Shown one piece after another: positions 50,922 through 60,150 of a stretch of DNA of 64,000 nt. This DNA is from Parasphingorhabdus halotolerans (GTDB lineage: Bacteria; Pseudomonadota; Alphaproteobacteria; Sphingomonadales; Sphingomonadaceae). Numbering within the stretch: the stretch's first letter is position 1; each line of letters starts with the position of its first letter. Position numbers and translations under genes: made by a program. The notes below the pieces were generated by a model. That model did no database searches and was not told the DNA's origin. It saw only the letters and a program-made list of their open reading frames with translations. The stretch spans positions 868,001 to 932,000 of the forward strand of contig NZ_CP051217.1 in the NCBI RefSeq assembly GCF_012516475.1. Direction: 5' to 3'.

Positions 50922-52235
50922 ATGTTACACGCACAACAAGCCGGAATTTTCCATAAAACCAAAATCGCATTGGTTTTGGCTGCAGCCTGCCTGCTTCCAT
51001 CATGTATGGCCGCCAACACGCCACTACAGTCCGCACCCGATGCCAGCACTACTGAAACATTGGTGCAAAAAGCCGAACGCATTCATGCCCGAACTTTGGT
51101 GCTGGATGCGCATGCAGACATTGTACTGCCAGAAACATCAAAGACTTATTTGGCCAGCGATGGATTATCCAAAGTTGATCCCTCAAAGCTAAGGGCCGGT
51201 AAGGTTGGTGCTGTGGTGATGTCGGTTGCCGTGGGTCCCGGCCCGCGAACCAAGGTGGGAAATGCGATAGCTATAGAAGAGGCCAATGCAAAACTGAGCG
51301 TGGCTCAAAAGCTAGCCAGTGACCATGATGAAATTGCTGTTGCGACAAGCGCCAGTGAAATGCTGCAAAATCGCAAGAACAATCACATATCACTCATTCT
51401 GGGGTTTCAAAACGCGCGTGCACTGGGTGGCGATGCTGAAGCTCTGGACCGTTATTATAACCAAGGCATCCGCGTTTTTGGCCTGAACCATATGGGTCAT
51501 AACGATTTTTCGGATAGTTCTCGCCCGCTCTATATTGCGGAGAAGAAGGATTATGAAGTTGCCGAAGAACATGGCGGCTTATCCAAATTGGGTGTCGCTG
51601 CGATACAGCGGATCAATGCGCTAGGCGGCCTGATCGACGTATCACAAATGTCCAAAGCGGCGACCTTACAAACTATCAAATTATCCAAAGCACCGGTTAT
51701 TGCCAGCCATTCCAATGTCCGCGCACTGTCCAATGTATCGCGGAACCTGTCAGATGAAGAAATTGATGCGATGGGCAAGACCGGCGGCGTCATTCACGTG
51801 GCATCATTCGGCGCATATCTAATCGACCTGTCAGACCCTGCGCTATTGGCTGCGATCAGGAAAGTCCGCGTGGATCATGACTTACCCGAAGCTTATTCCT
51901 ATCCCTACGAGCTTTACTGGGAAATTCCCGATCTCGAAAAGCGCACCTCTTTTCTGATGTCGATGCGTGATACGATTGGGCCGGGCTCCATCGACCGGAT
52001 GATCGATCATATCGATTTTATCGTAAAGCGCATTGGCATTGATCACGTCGGTATCGGCACCGATTTTAATCACGGAGGTGGGGTTGCCGGATTCAATGAC
52101 GCCAGCGAAGCGATGAATGTCACTGCCGGATTGGTCAAGCGCGGTTACACGGCGGACCAGATCGCAAAAATCTGGAGCGGAAATTTCATGCGCGTCTTTG
52201 CCGAAGCAGAGCGTGTCGGCAAAACTATCGATTAA
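50922..52235 (+). CDS. Membrane dipeptidase (peptidase M19) lipoprotein
   Basis: Exported zinc dipeptidase of the renal-dipeptidase family. N-terminal signal with lipobox LPSC near residue 27. Metal-site residues: LDAHADIVLP (HxD), a Glu/His set around GLNHMGHNDFSDS, PVIASHSNVRAL and HVGIGTDFNHGG. 437 residues. Probably cleaves dipeptides, perhaps with D-residues, in the periplasm. The end overlaps the convergent IalB-like gene by 11 bases. Confidence 0.87.
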   Translation: MLHAQQAGIFHKTKIALVLAAACLLPSCMAANTPLQSAPDASTTETLVQKAERIHARTLVLDAHADIVLPETSKTYLASDGLSKVDPSKLRAGKVGAVVMSVAVGPGPRTKVGNAIAIEEANAKLSVAQKLASDHDEIAVATSASEMLQNRKNNHISLILGFQNARALGGDAEALDRYYNQGIRVFGLNHMGHNDFSDSSRPLYIAEKKDYEVAEEHGGLSKLGVAAIQRINALGGLIDVSQMSKAATLQTIKLSKAPVIASHSNVRALSNVSRNLSDEEIDAMGKTGGVIHVASFGAYLIDLSDPALLAAIRKVRVDHDLPEAYSYPYELYWEIPDLEKRTSFLMSMRDTIGPGSIDRMIDHIDFIVKRIGIDHVGIGTDFNHGGGVAGFNDASEAMNVTAGLVKRGYTADQIAKIWSGNFMRVFAEAERVGKTID

Positions 52236-52719
52236 ACCGGGAACAGCCCAGCGACGCTGCATCAATCGCTGTCGCTGCGCCGCGCAACAGATAGGCATCG
52301 ACTATCGGCTTGCCGTCCCGCCCGGTACTTTCAACCGTCATACTAGCTGCGGACCGGATCGCGGCAACAATCGCGGCGTCCATGCGCTTATCCTGGGACC
52401 AACCGTCGCTTTGACTGGCTATCAACTGGAAACGCCGCCCGGCGAGGCTAACTATGACGCGGCTATTGCTCGACCGGTCCCTACTGAGCCGCACATGGAA
52501 TTGGCGGCGGATTTTTCGTTTCGGCCAGAAACCAACCGACGCATAGGATTTGCGGTCGGCCTTGCCGGTTATCTCTTCCGATTCCGCAATGGCGTAGCAG
52601 CGCGGGATGTCAGCATCGCGAAATGCGCCCCAACTGTTGAATATGCCAAGTGAGTCTTTTGCCTGCGCTGGTGCCGACAAGCCGATAATAGCTGCCACGA
52701 GAAAGCAAAGCCGTTTCAA
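52225..52719 (-). CDS. Exported IalB-like protein
   Basis: A 164-residue secreted protein with a signal peptide cut after APAQA (about residue 20). Motifs RCYAIAE near the N-terminus, ASVGFWP, and AIRSAASMTVESTGRDGKPIVDAYLLRGA resemble the invasion-associated locus B family, which is common in alphaproteobacteria and of unclear function. Two Cys (CYAIAE and LGCSRF) may pair. Four-base overlap with the phosphatase gene upstream (ATGA), so these two genes are coupled. Confidence 0.6.
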   Translation of the reverse strand: MKRLCFLVAAIIGLSAPAQAKDSLGIFNSWGAFRDADIPRCYAIAESEEITGKADRKSYASVGFWPKRKIRRQFHVRLSRDRSSNSRVIVSLAGRRFQLIASQSDGWSQDKRMDAAIVAAIRSAASMTVESTGRDGKPIVDAYLLRGAATAIDAASLGCSRFNR

Positions 52720-53369
52720 GCCTTCTCCCTTTCCCCGCCACCAAGATGGATGACCTCTTCCACCCCGTCACAGATTTGGACTATCGAACCCTGCGGCAAC
52801 CCTTGAGCAATGGGTATTCCGTGCCTTGCGTGAGGCGAAAGGCCGGTCAGCATTCCGCGCAGAACCCGGCTGGTCATGCCGTGGCTGATCAGCACCGTAT
52901 CACGCACAAAGACTTGTTCCGAGAGCCAATTGTTCAGGCGGGCAGCAATATCAGCATAGGTTTCGCCGCCCGGCGCAACAGTTGCGAACAACATTTCTTC
53001 GGTGTCAATTTCCAGCATGCCGTCAAGATCGCGGTAATAGACGCCGGTCCATTCCCCCATATCAATCTCACCCAGCCGCACATCCGGCTTGGCCTGGTGC
53101 CAATCGACGCCGATATGCTGGGAAATGACAGATAATGTCTGCAAGGCACGGTCGGTATGAGACGCGATCAAGTCAACCGCCGGTTTTTCGCCCAAATGCC
53201 TAGCCAAAGCCCGCCCCATTTCATCCGCTTGCGCGAAACCGGTCAAGGTCAGCGGTGTATAGGCCTCATTTCCTTGAATGCGGCCGGCGAGGTTGAAAAT
53301 CGTTTCGCCATGCCGTGCTATAAACAGACGCTTGCCGCCCGTGCTCGTAAAATCCGCTAAGCCGCTCAT
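52716..53369 (-). CDS. Histidine phosphatase family protein
   Basis: Phosphoglycerate-mutase-like phosphatase of 217 residues. The phospho-accepting His is in FIARHGETIFN, the second His in LISHGMTSR, and substrate Arg in the early GRIQGN stretch. Specific substrate unknown. It is upstream of, and overlapping with, the IalB-like gene. Confidence 0.83.
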   Translation of the reverse strand: MSGLADFTSTGGKRLFIARHGETIFNLAGRIQGNEAYTPLTLTGFAQADEMGRALARHLGEKPAVDLIASHTDRALQTLSVISQHIGVDWHQAKPDVRLGEIDMGEWTGVYYRDLDGMLEIDTEEMLFATVAPGGETYADIAARLNNWLSEQVFVRDTVLISHGMTSRVLRGMLTGLSPHARHGIPIAQGLPQGSIVQICDGVEEVIHLGGGEREKA

Positions 53370-53442
53370 TTGATTGATCTAATATACCCCCGTTGGACCA
53401 AAAAAATGTGTCCTTTGAGCCGCTTTAGCCGCATCGCCGGTT

Positions 53443-53473
53443 TTTTCCACAGTTTTCCACAAGATTATCCCCT
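53443..53473. promoter_or_regulatory. Cluster of DnaA-box-like sequences upstream of dnaN
   Basis: TTTTCCACA occurs twice, at 53443-53451 and 53453-53461, one base off the consensus TTATNCACA, and TTATCCCCT follows at 53465-53473. They lie about 140-170 bases before dnaN in the 242-base gap. This fits DnaA control of dnaN; whether it is part of an origin is open. Confidence 0.4.
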
Positions 53474-53611
53474 ACCACGCCGCCATCGGGCTTGCCCTCA
53501 CGCACTTTATTGTTAATGAAGCGATGAACTATCTATGAATTTGGCTGCAACCATGCGCGGAGTCTCTCCGGCGCTGGATTTCCAGCCCTCGGGGATTGAA
53601 GAGGAATATTT

Positions 53612-54727
53612 ATGAAAGCGACCATCGAACGCGCGGCATTGCTGAAAAGTCTGGGCCATGTCCAGTCAGTCGTCGAACGGCGCAACACCATTCCCATTCT
53701 CTCCAACGTGCTGATCGAAGCAACCCAGGGCGGCGGCATCAAACTCATGGCGACCGACCTTGATCTGCAGGTCGTGGAAACGGTCGATGCGCAGGTTGAA
53801 ACTGCAGGGTCCATCACTGTCTCAGCGCATACCTTGTTCGATATTGCGCGAAAATTGACCGATGGCAGCCAGGTGCAACTGGATGCGGCAGACGGCAAAA
53901 TGAAGGTCAACGCAGGCCGCGCGCGGTTCAATCTGCAAACCCTGCCCCGCGATGATTTCCCGATTATTGCCGAGGGCGAATTGCCGACGTCCTTTGAACT
54001 TCCCGCTGCGTCCCTGATCCAGATTATCGACAAGACCAAATTTGCGATTTCGACCGAAGAAACGCGCTATTACCTCAACGGTATTTTCCTCCATGTGCAG
54101 GATGAGGAAACACCGGTGCTGAAAGCTGCTGCGACCGATGGCCACCGACTGGCCCGCGTCACCCTGCCCCGCCCGGCCGGCGCGGAAGGCATGCCCGACG
54201 TCATTGTGCCGCGCAAATGCGTCAATGAACTGCGCAAATTGCTCGATGAAAATAACGAAACATCGGTGCAGGTTGATCTCTCTGCGAGCAAGATCCGCTT
54301 CACGCTTGGCACCGCGATCCTCACCAGCAAGCTGATTGACGGCACCTTCCCCGATTATAGCCGTGTTATTCCGACCGGTAATGACAAGCTGCTGAAAATC
54401 GACCCAAAGAGTTTCGCGCAAGGCGTAGACCGCGTCTCGACCATCGCAACCGAAAAGACCCGCGCTGTAAAAATGGCGCTGGGCGATGACAAGATCACGC
54501 TCTCCGTCACCTCGCCAGAGAACGGCAAGGCAGAAGAAGAAGTGCCGGGTTCATACAAGGACGATACCTTCGAAATCGGCTTTAACTCCCGCTATTTGCT
54601 CGATATTCTGAACGAAATTGAGGGTGACACGGTGGAATTACATCTCGCCGACGCGAGCGCACCGACGCTTATCCGCGAAAATGACAAGAGCCCTGCGCTT
54701 TATGTGCTGATGCCTATGCGGGTTTAG
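53612..54727 (+). CDS. dnaN: DNA polymerase III beta subunit (sliding clamp)
   Basis: Ring-shaped processivity clamp of the replisome, 371 residues with three similar domains. MKATIERAALLKSLGHVQSVVERRNTIP-type N-terminus (shown here only in part), YYLNGIFLHVQDEE and the C-terminal YVLMPMRV are typical. AGAGGA lies upstream of the ATG at 53612. dnaA and recF are not adjacent within the window, as is common in sphingomonads. Confidence 0.96.
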   Translation: MKATIERAALLKSLGHVQSVVERRNTIPILSNVLIEATQGGGIKLMATDLDLQVVETVDAQVETAGSITVSAHTLFDIARKLTDGSQVQLDAADGKMKVNAGRARFNLQTLPRDDFPIIAEGELPTSFELPAASLIQIIDKTKFAISTEETRYYLNGIFLHVQDEETPVLKAAATDGHRLARVTLPRPAGAEGMPDVIVPRKCVNELRKLLDENNETSVQVDLSASKIRFTLGTAILTSKLIDGTFPDYSRVIPTGNDKLLKIDPKSFAQGVDRVSTIATEKTRAVKMALGDDKITLSVTSPENGKAEEEVPGSYKDDTFEIGFNSRYLLDILNEIEGDTVELHLADASAPTLIRENDKSPALYVLMPMRV

Positions 54728-54765
54728 TCGGAGCTTGGTGATGGTGAGCAAAGCTTAACGAGTTC

Positions 54766-54838
54766 CATTCGTCCTGAGCCTGTCGAAGGACATCTATCGA
54801 TCAGACGTGTGGTTCGACAAGCTCACCGCGAACGGAAG
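54766..54838. repeat. Inverted repeat family C, copy 3
   Basis: CATTCGTCCTGAGCCTGTCG AAGGAC at the left pairs with GTTCGACAAGCTCACCGCGAACGG at the right. Same core as the copies near 33.9 and 37.3 kb. Located after dnaN. Confidence 0.8.
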
Positions 54839-54899
54839 CCAATATCCGGCACAGCAAATTTAACCAACTGCGGCTAATCTCTCAGATGAGCCTTCATAT

Positions 54900-54921
54900 C
54901 CTTCTCCCTCAAGGGAGAAGG
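54900..54921. repeat. Short perfect palindrome after the GH19 gene
   Basis: CCTTCTCCCT-CA-AGGGAGAAGG, ten-base arms and two-base loop, four bases after the stop of the minus-strand GH19 gene. It could serve as a terminator-like hairpin, but lacks a T run; it may be another dispersed palindrome. Confidence 0.65.
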
Positions 54922-54924
54922 AAT

Positions 54925-55707
54925 TCACTTCTCCAAAGCGGCCCAGGTTTTCTTGCCGACGATACCATCGGCACCGAGATCCTTGTCCTCTTGAAACCGC
55001 ATCACCATAGCCTCAGTCGCCGGACCAAAATCACCATCTATGGCGATCATATAGCCTTTGTCCCGCAGCAATTTTTGCAGATCGTCAACCTCAGGCCCGA
55101 TAGAGCCTCGCCGCAGAGTAGGTTTTTCACCAAGGGGCATCGGCAACGCCTCAATCCGCGCGAGGGCGATTTTTGCTTTGGCCAGATAGTTCGCACGATC
55201 CTCCAGACCATTGCGTCCGCCGTTTACCTTTTTGGTCACGGCCACCAGATTATCCTCGTCGCAGAGACGATTGATCTTCCGACTCTGCCAATATTCGCAG
55301 GCAATGATCAGCGATGTTTTCGGTTCTGCCGCAAGCTCGGGGTCGTTTTCCAAATCCAACCCAATTTTCCCGCCGAGCTCGCGGTAATTGGCGCGGCCTG
55401 TCAGTTGCAGCAGCCCGCGGCCTTTATATCTTTTTCCGTCGCCGGGCTCGCTATTCCCCAAATCTCGGCGTCCTTCATAAGCGGCCCCGCTGGCAAATTC
55501 TTCGGTGGTTCGGAAACCGGCCGACTCATGCGCGATTTGCGCGAGGAAATGCGCGATCCGCAGCCTGGTGCTGATTTGATAATCGCTCAATATATTGGTC
55601 ATCGATCCTGCAATAGATTCTACGATAAACGCCTGTTTTGCGGCGATGGCGGCGTTGCTATAGCGCGGCATAATTGCGCGGAGCACATCCAAGTCTAACG
55701 GTATCAT
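54925..55707 (-). CDS. GH19-like lysin with peptidoglycan-binding domain
   Basis: Cell-wall or chitin hydrolase of glycoside hydrolase family 19 type (260 residues). The N-terminal catalytic domain has FLAQIAHESAGFRTTEEFAS and KRYKGRGLLQLTGRANYREL (catalytic Glu region), as in phage endolysins. The C-terminal ~65 residues are a PG_binding_1 domain (LRRGSIGPEVDDLQKLLRDKG). No signal peptide is seen with the start at 55707, which is preceded by AGGGGAA; longer frames extend only into non-coding sequence. No holin or phage genes are near. Confidence 0.8.
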   Translation of the reverse strand: MIPLDLDVLRAIMPRYSNAAIAAKQAFIVESIAGSMTNILSDYQISTRLRIAHFLAQIAHESAGFRTTEEFASGAAYEGRRDLGNSEPGDGKRYKGRGLLQLTGRANYRELGGKIGLDLENDPELAAEPKTSLIIACEYWQSRKINRLCDEDNLVAVTKKVNGGRNGLEDRANYLAKAKIALARIEALPMPLGEKPTLRRGSIGPEVDDLQKLLRDKGYMIAIDGDFGPATEAMVMRFQEDKDLGADGIVGKKTWAALEK

Positions 55708-55885
55708 CACATTTTCCCCTGTTTGAAAAACGCGGCCCCTTTTGCGATATTGGCGGTAAACCCATCGCATTACCAGCGAGCTATACACCGACGCCCCGCA
55801 TGTAGGAAAGGACTCTATGGACCCGATTTGATTGGGGCCGTGCGCCATGATATCATTCTCAAAACAAAAAACCATGGAGAGCGAT

Positions 55886-56314
55886 ATGACGGGAACCAGC
55901 AATAGAACCGGATCATGCGTTTGCGGCGGCGTCAAAATATCAGCCGGAACCGCGAGTAACAGCGTCGGCGCTTGCCATTGCGGCACCTGCCGAAAATGGG
56001 GCGGCGGTCCGTTTATGGAACTCAATTGCGGAACCGATGTGACATTTGAAGGCGAAGAGAATATCTCCGTTTACGATTCATCGGAATGGGCTGAGCGCGG
56101 ATTTTGCAGCAAATGCGGCACACACTTGTTCTACCGGCTCAAAGGAAATGGCGAGCATATGGTCACTGTCGGCCTGTTTGAAGACCAAAGCAATCTGACG
56201 TTTGAAAGTCAGGTTTTTATCGATACAAAACCGGATTATTACAACTTTACCGAAAAAACGCACGACATGACGGGCGCAGAGCTATTCGCACAATTTGGCG
56301 GTGAACCTGACTAA
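55886..56314 (+). CDS. GFA family zinc protein
   Basis: Glutathione-dependent formaldehyde-activating (GFA/Mss4-like) family member, 142 residues. Zinc-binding Cys groups: CVCGGVKI, CHCGTCRKWGG and CSKCGTHLFYR. Members catalyse or bind glutathione adducts, but many have unknown roles. The start at 55886 has GGAGAG upstream. Convergent with the D-aminoacylase gene (two bases apart). Confidence 0.82.
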   Translation: MTGTSNRTGSCVCGGVKISAGTASNSVGACHCGTCRKWGGGPFMELNCGTDVTFEGEENISVYDSSEWAERGFCSKCGTHLFYRLKGNGEHMVTVGLFEDQSNLTFESQVFIDTKPDYYNFTEKTHDMTGAELFAQFGGEPD

Positions 56315-56316
56315 GA

Positions 56317-58059
56317 TTATTCCGCCGCTTCCATCATCGCGACCATCTGCGGCCCACGGATCAAGCCCCCCGGACGCGCATCCGTAACGACGCCGCCCTC
56401 GAACGTCACCTGCCCTGACTTGATCGTGTAATCATAGCCGTCAGCTTTTTGCAGCAGGCGTTTTCCACCTGCCGGCAAGTCAAACGCCAGCCACGGTTTA
56501 CCCAATTTAATGCGATCCATATCGATCACATTCACATCGGCCAGATAGCCCGGTTTCAGCACACCGCGATCATTGAGGCCATAAAGCCGCGCGGTGTCGA
56601 GGCATTGTCGTTTGATTGCATGTTCCAGTTTCAGCGTACCGCGTTTGCGGTTCTTCACCCAATATTCCAGCATGAAGGTCGGGCTCGCCGCGTCGCAGAT
56701 GGTGCCGCAATGCGCGCCACCGTCGGACAGGCTGTTCACAGTATCATCGGCTTGCTGCAAATCCTCAAGAAAATCGAGATTGCCATCCATATAGTTGAGC
56801 AACGGCAAATAGATAAAGCCCTTGCCATTATCCCCCATCATCAAATCATAGGCATATTCCGCGCCGGATTTACCAGCCGCCGCGGCGCGCGAAGCAATGC
56901 TTTCATCAGCTTGCGGCTCGTAATTGAAATCCTCATCCATTTCGAACTGCATCGGCCAACCTTGCGTGACGACCATGAAGACCGGAACCATATCCACTTG
57001 CTCGGGTGGTTCGCTGGTCTCGCTAAGCAATTGCGCTTTGAACGCAGGGTCTTTCAACTTGGCATATTTCTCTTCCCAGCTCAGTTCCTCTATCGCAACC
57101 CAGCTCGGGTGGCGGATGAACGGATGTACGGTACCCTGCCACGCCATCACAATGCCGTTTCCGCGCAGTGCAATTTGGGCGACGATATTCGCGCCATTAT
57201 CATTTTCCGCGCGCATATTGGCGATTTGCTCGTCGAGCGAGATATCTTTTGCGATGGATTGCAGCGCGGCAAACGTCACCGGCATTCCGGTTTCGCGGCT
57301 GAGGTCGCCCATCCAGCCAAATTCATCCCACTCCTTGTTGAGGTCAGATGCCATTTCAAACACGCCATAGCCAACGCGGCCCATTGCGCGGCCAATGCCG
57401 ATCAGCTCTTCCTTGGTCGCCGTTGTGCCGGGCACCAATTCGCCGTCTATCGAGCGATGCAAAATTGTGCGGGAAGTCGAGAAACCCAATGCACCGGCTT
57501 TCAGGCCATCTTCAACAATCTTTGACATCTGCTCGACTTCGTCCTCGGTCGGTACTGCGCCCGGCTTCTCACGATCACCCAGAACATAAGCGCGAACGGC
57601 ACCATGCGGCACATGGGTCGCGACATCGACGGTGCGCGGCATTCTTTCCAGCTCATCAAGATATTCCGGGAAGGTTTCCCAGTTCCAGGTCATGCCCTCG
57701 GCCAATGCAGTGCCGGGAATATCCTCGACCCCTTCCATAAGGTTGATCAGCCATTCGTGACGGTCTGGTCTAGCCGGCGCGAAACCGACCCCGCAATTTC
57801 CCATGACGACGGTGGTAATTCCGTGCCAGCTTGATGGTGCCATCTCGTCATCCCAAGTCGCCTGACCGTCATAGTGAGTATGCACATCAACAAAGCCGGG
57901 CGTAACAATCTTGCCCGTCGCATCAATCTCTTCGCGGCCTTGCGCAGCAACTGTGCCAACCAAACTGACGGTGCCACCATCGATTGCCACATCGGCAACA
58001 AACGGCTCAGTGCCTGTGCCGTCAACCACCGTACCACCACGAATAACCAGATCATGCAT
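56317..58059 (-). CDS. N-acyl-D-amino-acid deacylase-like amidohydrolase
   Basis: Amidohydrolase of the D-aminoacylase/dihydroorotase superfamily, 580 residues. Metal ligands in [13 protein letters not shown]; the characteristic Cys in [22 protein letters not shown]; and a C-terminal [14 protein letters not shown]. Probably hydrolyses an N-acyl-D-amino acid or related amide in the cytosol. It is divergent from the alpha/beta hydrolase gene, with 79 bases between starts. Confidence 0.8.
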   Translation of the reverse strand: MHDLVIRGGTVVDGTGTEPFVADVAIDGGTVSLVGTVAAQGREEIDATGKIVTPGFVDVHTHYDGQATWDDEMAPSSWHGITTVVMGNCGVGFAPARPDRHEWLINLMEGVEDIPGTALAEGMTWNWETFPEYLDELERMPRTVDVATHVPHGAVRAYVLGDREKPGAVPTEDEVEQMSKIVEDGLKAGALGFSTSRTILHRSIDGELVPGTTATKEELIGIGRAMGRVGYGVFEMASDLNKEWDEFGWMGDLSRETGMPVTFAALQSIAKDISLDEQIANMRAENDNGANIVAQIALRGNGIVMAWQGTVHPFIRHPSWVAIEELSWEEKYAKLKDPAFKAQLLSETSEPPEQVDMVPVFMVVTQGWPMQFEMDEDFNYEPQADESIASRAAAAGKSGAEYAYDLMMGDNGKGFIYLPLLNYMDGNLDFLEDLQQADDTVNSLSDGGAHCGTICDAASPTFMLEYWVKNRKRGTLKLEHAIKRQCLDTARLYGLNDRGVLKPGYLADVNVIDMDRIKLGKPWLAFDLPAGGKRLLQKADGYDYTIKSGQVTFEGGVVTDARPGGLIRGPQMVAMMEAAE

Positions 58060-58138
58060 TTCGACTCTCCATCTTTTATGCTATGAGATAGCAGATTTAA
58101 CTAGATGATTAAAGCGCTCTGCTGCTAGTGAAAATGAC

Positions 58139-59062
58139 ATGGAAAAACAATTTTCATGGAACCCCGATCCAGCCAGCGACATTTCGATACAGTGGGTCGA
58201 AGCCAACGGTCAAACCTTTGAAGTCGCGCAAACAGGCGAAGGCAGGAAACTCGCGCTTTGCCTGCATGGGTTTCCCGAGCTGCACTATTCATGGCGATTC
58301 CAGATGCCGTTGCTTGCCGACATGGGCTATAAAGTCTGGGCACCCAATATGCGCGGCTACGGCGGGTCGAGCAAACCGGAAGGCGTCGCCAATTATGCGC
58401 TGAACCATTTGACGCAGGATGTCGCGGCGTTGATAGATGCCAGCGGCGCGGAGGAAGTGACATTGATCGCCCATGACTGGGGCGCGATTGTCGCATGGGC
58501 TTTTGCTATTCGAAAACTGCGCCCACTAAAGCGCCTCATTATCATGAACGTCCCGCATCCCAAAGTGGCCGAGCGAGAAATCCGGCATTGGCGGCAATTT
58601 CGCCGCAGCTGGTATATTTTCTTCTTCCAGATTCCGCGGCTGCCAGAATGGATGCTATCGCGAAATGGCGGTGAGCCGATAAAAAAGGCTTTCACGAAAA
58701 TGGCCGTGGACCGGACCAACTTTACCGACGAAGCGACAGATCATTACGTACAGGCAGCGACCCGGCCCGGTGCGCTCAAGTCGATGATAAACTATTACCG
58801 GGCGTTGTTGAGACATCGCTTTGATATTGGTGAAGCGCGGGTGGATGTACCGACGCTGATGATCTGGGGCGAGGAAGACACGGCGCTGAATATCAAATGC
58901 ACCGAGGGCACGGAAGAATGGGTGAGCGATTTCACGTTGCACCGCCTGCCCGGCGTATCCCATTGGGTCCAACAGGAAGCGCCGGAGAAAGTGAATGCCA
59001 TTTTGCGGGAGTGGTTGAAAAATAAGGACTGGGCGCTCGACTCTCATCACCACCAAATGTAG
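58139..59062 (+). CDS. Alpha/beta hydrolase, epoxide-hydrolase-like
   Basis: A 307-residue cytosolic alpha/beta hydrolase. Oxyanion motif CLHGFPELHYSWR near residue 40; nucleophile Asp in LIAHDWGAIVAW; catalytic His in GVSHWVQQEAPEKV; WGEEDTALN for the acid region. The Asp nucleophile fits epoxide hydrolases or haloalkane dehalogenases. Followed 23 bases later by a serine hydrolase gene on the same strand. Confidence 0.83.
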   Translation: MEKQFSWNPDPASDISIQWVEANGQTFEVAQTGEGRKLALCLHGFPELHYSWRFQMPLLADMGYKVWAPNMRGYGGSSKPEGVANYALNHLTQDVAALIDASGAEEVTLIAHDWGAIVAWAFAIRKLRPLKRLIIMNVPHPKVAEREIRHWRQFRRSWYIFFFQIPRLPEWMLSRNGGEPIKKAFTKMAVDRTNFTDEATDHYVQAATRPGALKSMINYYRALLRHRFDIGEARVDVPTLMIWGEEDTALNIKCTEGTEEWVSDFTLHRLPGVSHWVQQEAPEKVNAILREWLKNKDWALDSHHHQM

Positions 59063-59085
59063 TCGTGATAAATGGGGAGAGAGTG

Positions 59086-60150
59086 ATGCGATTGTTCGTG
59101 ACTATGTTAATACTGGCAACCGCGATTATGGTTGCTCCCGCTCACGCGCAGAAAAATCCCATCCTAGCGAAAATGGAAGCCGAAATTGCGGCTGAAAATT
59201 TTGGTGCGATCACCAGCGTTGTTGTGCGGCAAAATGGCAAGCTTCTTGTCGAACGCTATTTCGACGATGGCGGCAAGGATGCGTTGCGCAACACCCGCTC
59301 GGCTACAAAAACTATTACCGGTATGCTGGCCGGAATTGCCATTGCAGATGGCCACATTTCGTCGGTGAACCAACCGATCTATTCTTTTTACAGTGGCAGG
59401 AAGTTTGCGAACCCGGATTCGCGCAAAGAGAAAATTACACTCGAAAATCTGCTTACCATGACTACAGGCCTCGAGTGCAATGACTGGAATAATCCGTCGC
59501 GTGGCAATGAAGAACGCATGTACCTGATCGAGGACTGGGAAGAATTTTTTCTCGATCTGCCACTAGGGTTTCCACCGCCTTGGGAAACTCCTGCAAGCGA
59601 ACGTCCGAACGGTCGCGTATTCTCATATTGCACAGCAGGCGTATTCACGCTGGGAGCCATTGTTGAACGTGCAAGCGCAACGCGACTTGAAGAATACGCT
59701 CAGCAAAGATTATTTGGGCCGGTGGGTATAACGGAAGTCAAATGGCCCTTCTCTCCTCTTGGTATCGCGCAGGGAGGTGGCGGATTGGAACTGAAAAGCG
59801 GTGATCTGGCAAAATTGGGGCAGTTATATCTTAACGGCGGACGATGGAATGGAACCCAGGTGATACCGGAAGACTGGGTGTCCCGATCCGTGCAGCCATA
59901 TGTTACGATAAACGAAAGTATCGGCCAAAATTATGGCTACCTCTGGTGGTTGCAGAGTTTTCGATCAGGCGATGTCGAATTCCCCGTCTGGATGATGAGC
60001 GGCACTGGGGGCAACAAACAATATATTATTCCATCTATGGATGCCGTAGTTGTCGTTACCACAACCAATTTTCGCCGACCCGACGCGCATCAACTAACAG
60101 ACAAGTTGCTAACGGAATATATTATTCAGGCACTCGGCGGAGCTAATTAA
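59086..60150 (+). CDS. Exported serine hydrolase (beta-lactamase fold, class C-like)
   Basis: Periplasmic serine hydrolase related to class C beta-lactamases, esterases and D-aminopeptidases. Signal peptide cut after AHAQK (about residue 22). The SxxK catalytic motif is SATK in RNTRSATKTITG; the second motif is YCT in FSYCTAGVFTLG; SGTGGNKQ is the KTG-like third element. Start at 59086, with GGGAGAGA upstream. Not evidently a resistance enzyme. It overlaps the FprA gene stop by four bases. Confidence 0.82.
   Translation: MRLFVTMLILATAIMVAPAHAQKNPILAKMEAEIAAENFGAITSVVVRQNGKLLVERYFDDGGKDALRNTRSATKTITGMLAGIAIADGHISSVNQPIYSFYSGRKFANPDSRKEKITLENLLTMTTGLECNDWNNPSRGNEERMYLIEDWEEFFLDLPLGFPPPWETPASERPNGRVFSYCTAGVFTLGAIVERASATRLEEYAQQRLFGPVGITEVKWPFSPLGIAQGGGGLELKSGDLAKLGQLYLNGGRWNGTQVIPEDWVSRSVQPYVTINESIGQNYGYLWWLQSFRSGDVEFPVWMMSGTGGNKQYIIPSMDAVVVVTTTNFRRPDAHQLTDKLLTEYIIQALGGAN

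Noticed and set aside
55708..56025. Extended GH19 protein from 56025
   Set aside because: The extra 106 residues are antisense to the GFA gene and lack protein-like composition; a good ribosome-binding site precedes 55707.
56449..57525. Plus-strand ORF of 358 codons opposite the D-aminoacylase gene
   Set aside because: It is wholly antisense to a clear conserved gene and shows no recognisable family; similar long antisense frames occur opposite sdhA, infB, nusA and fprA.
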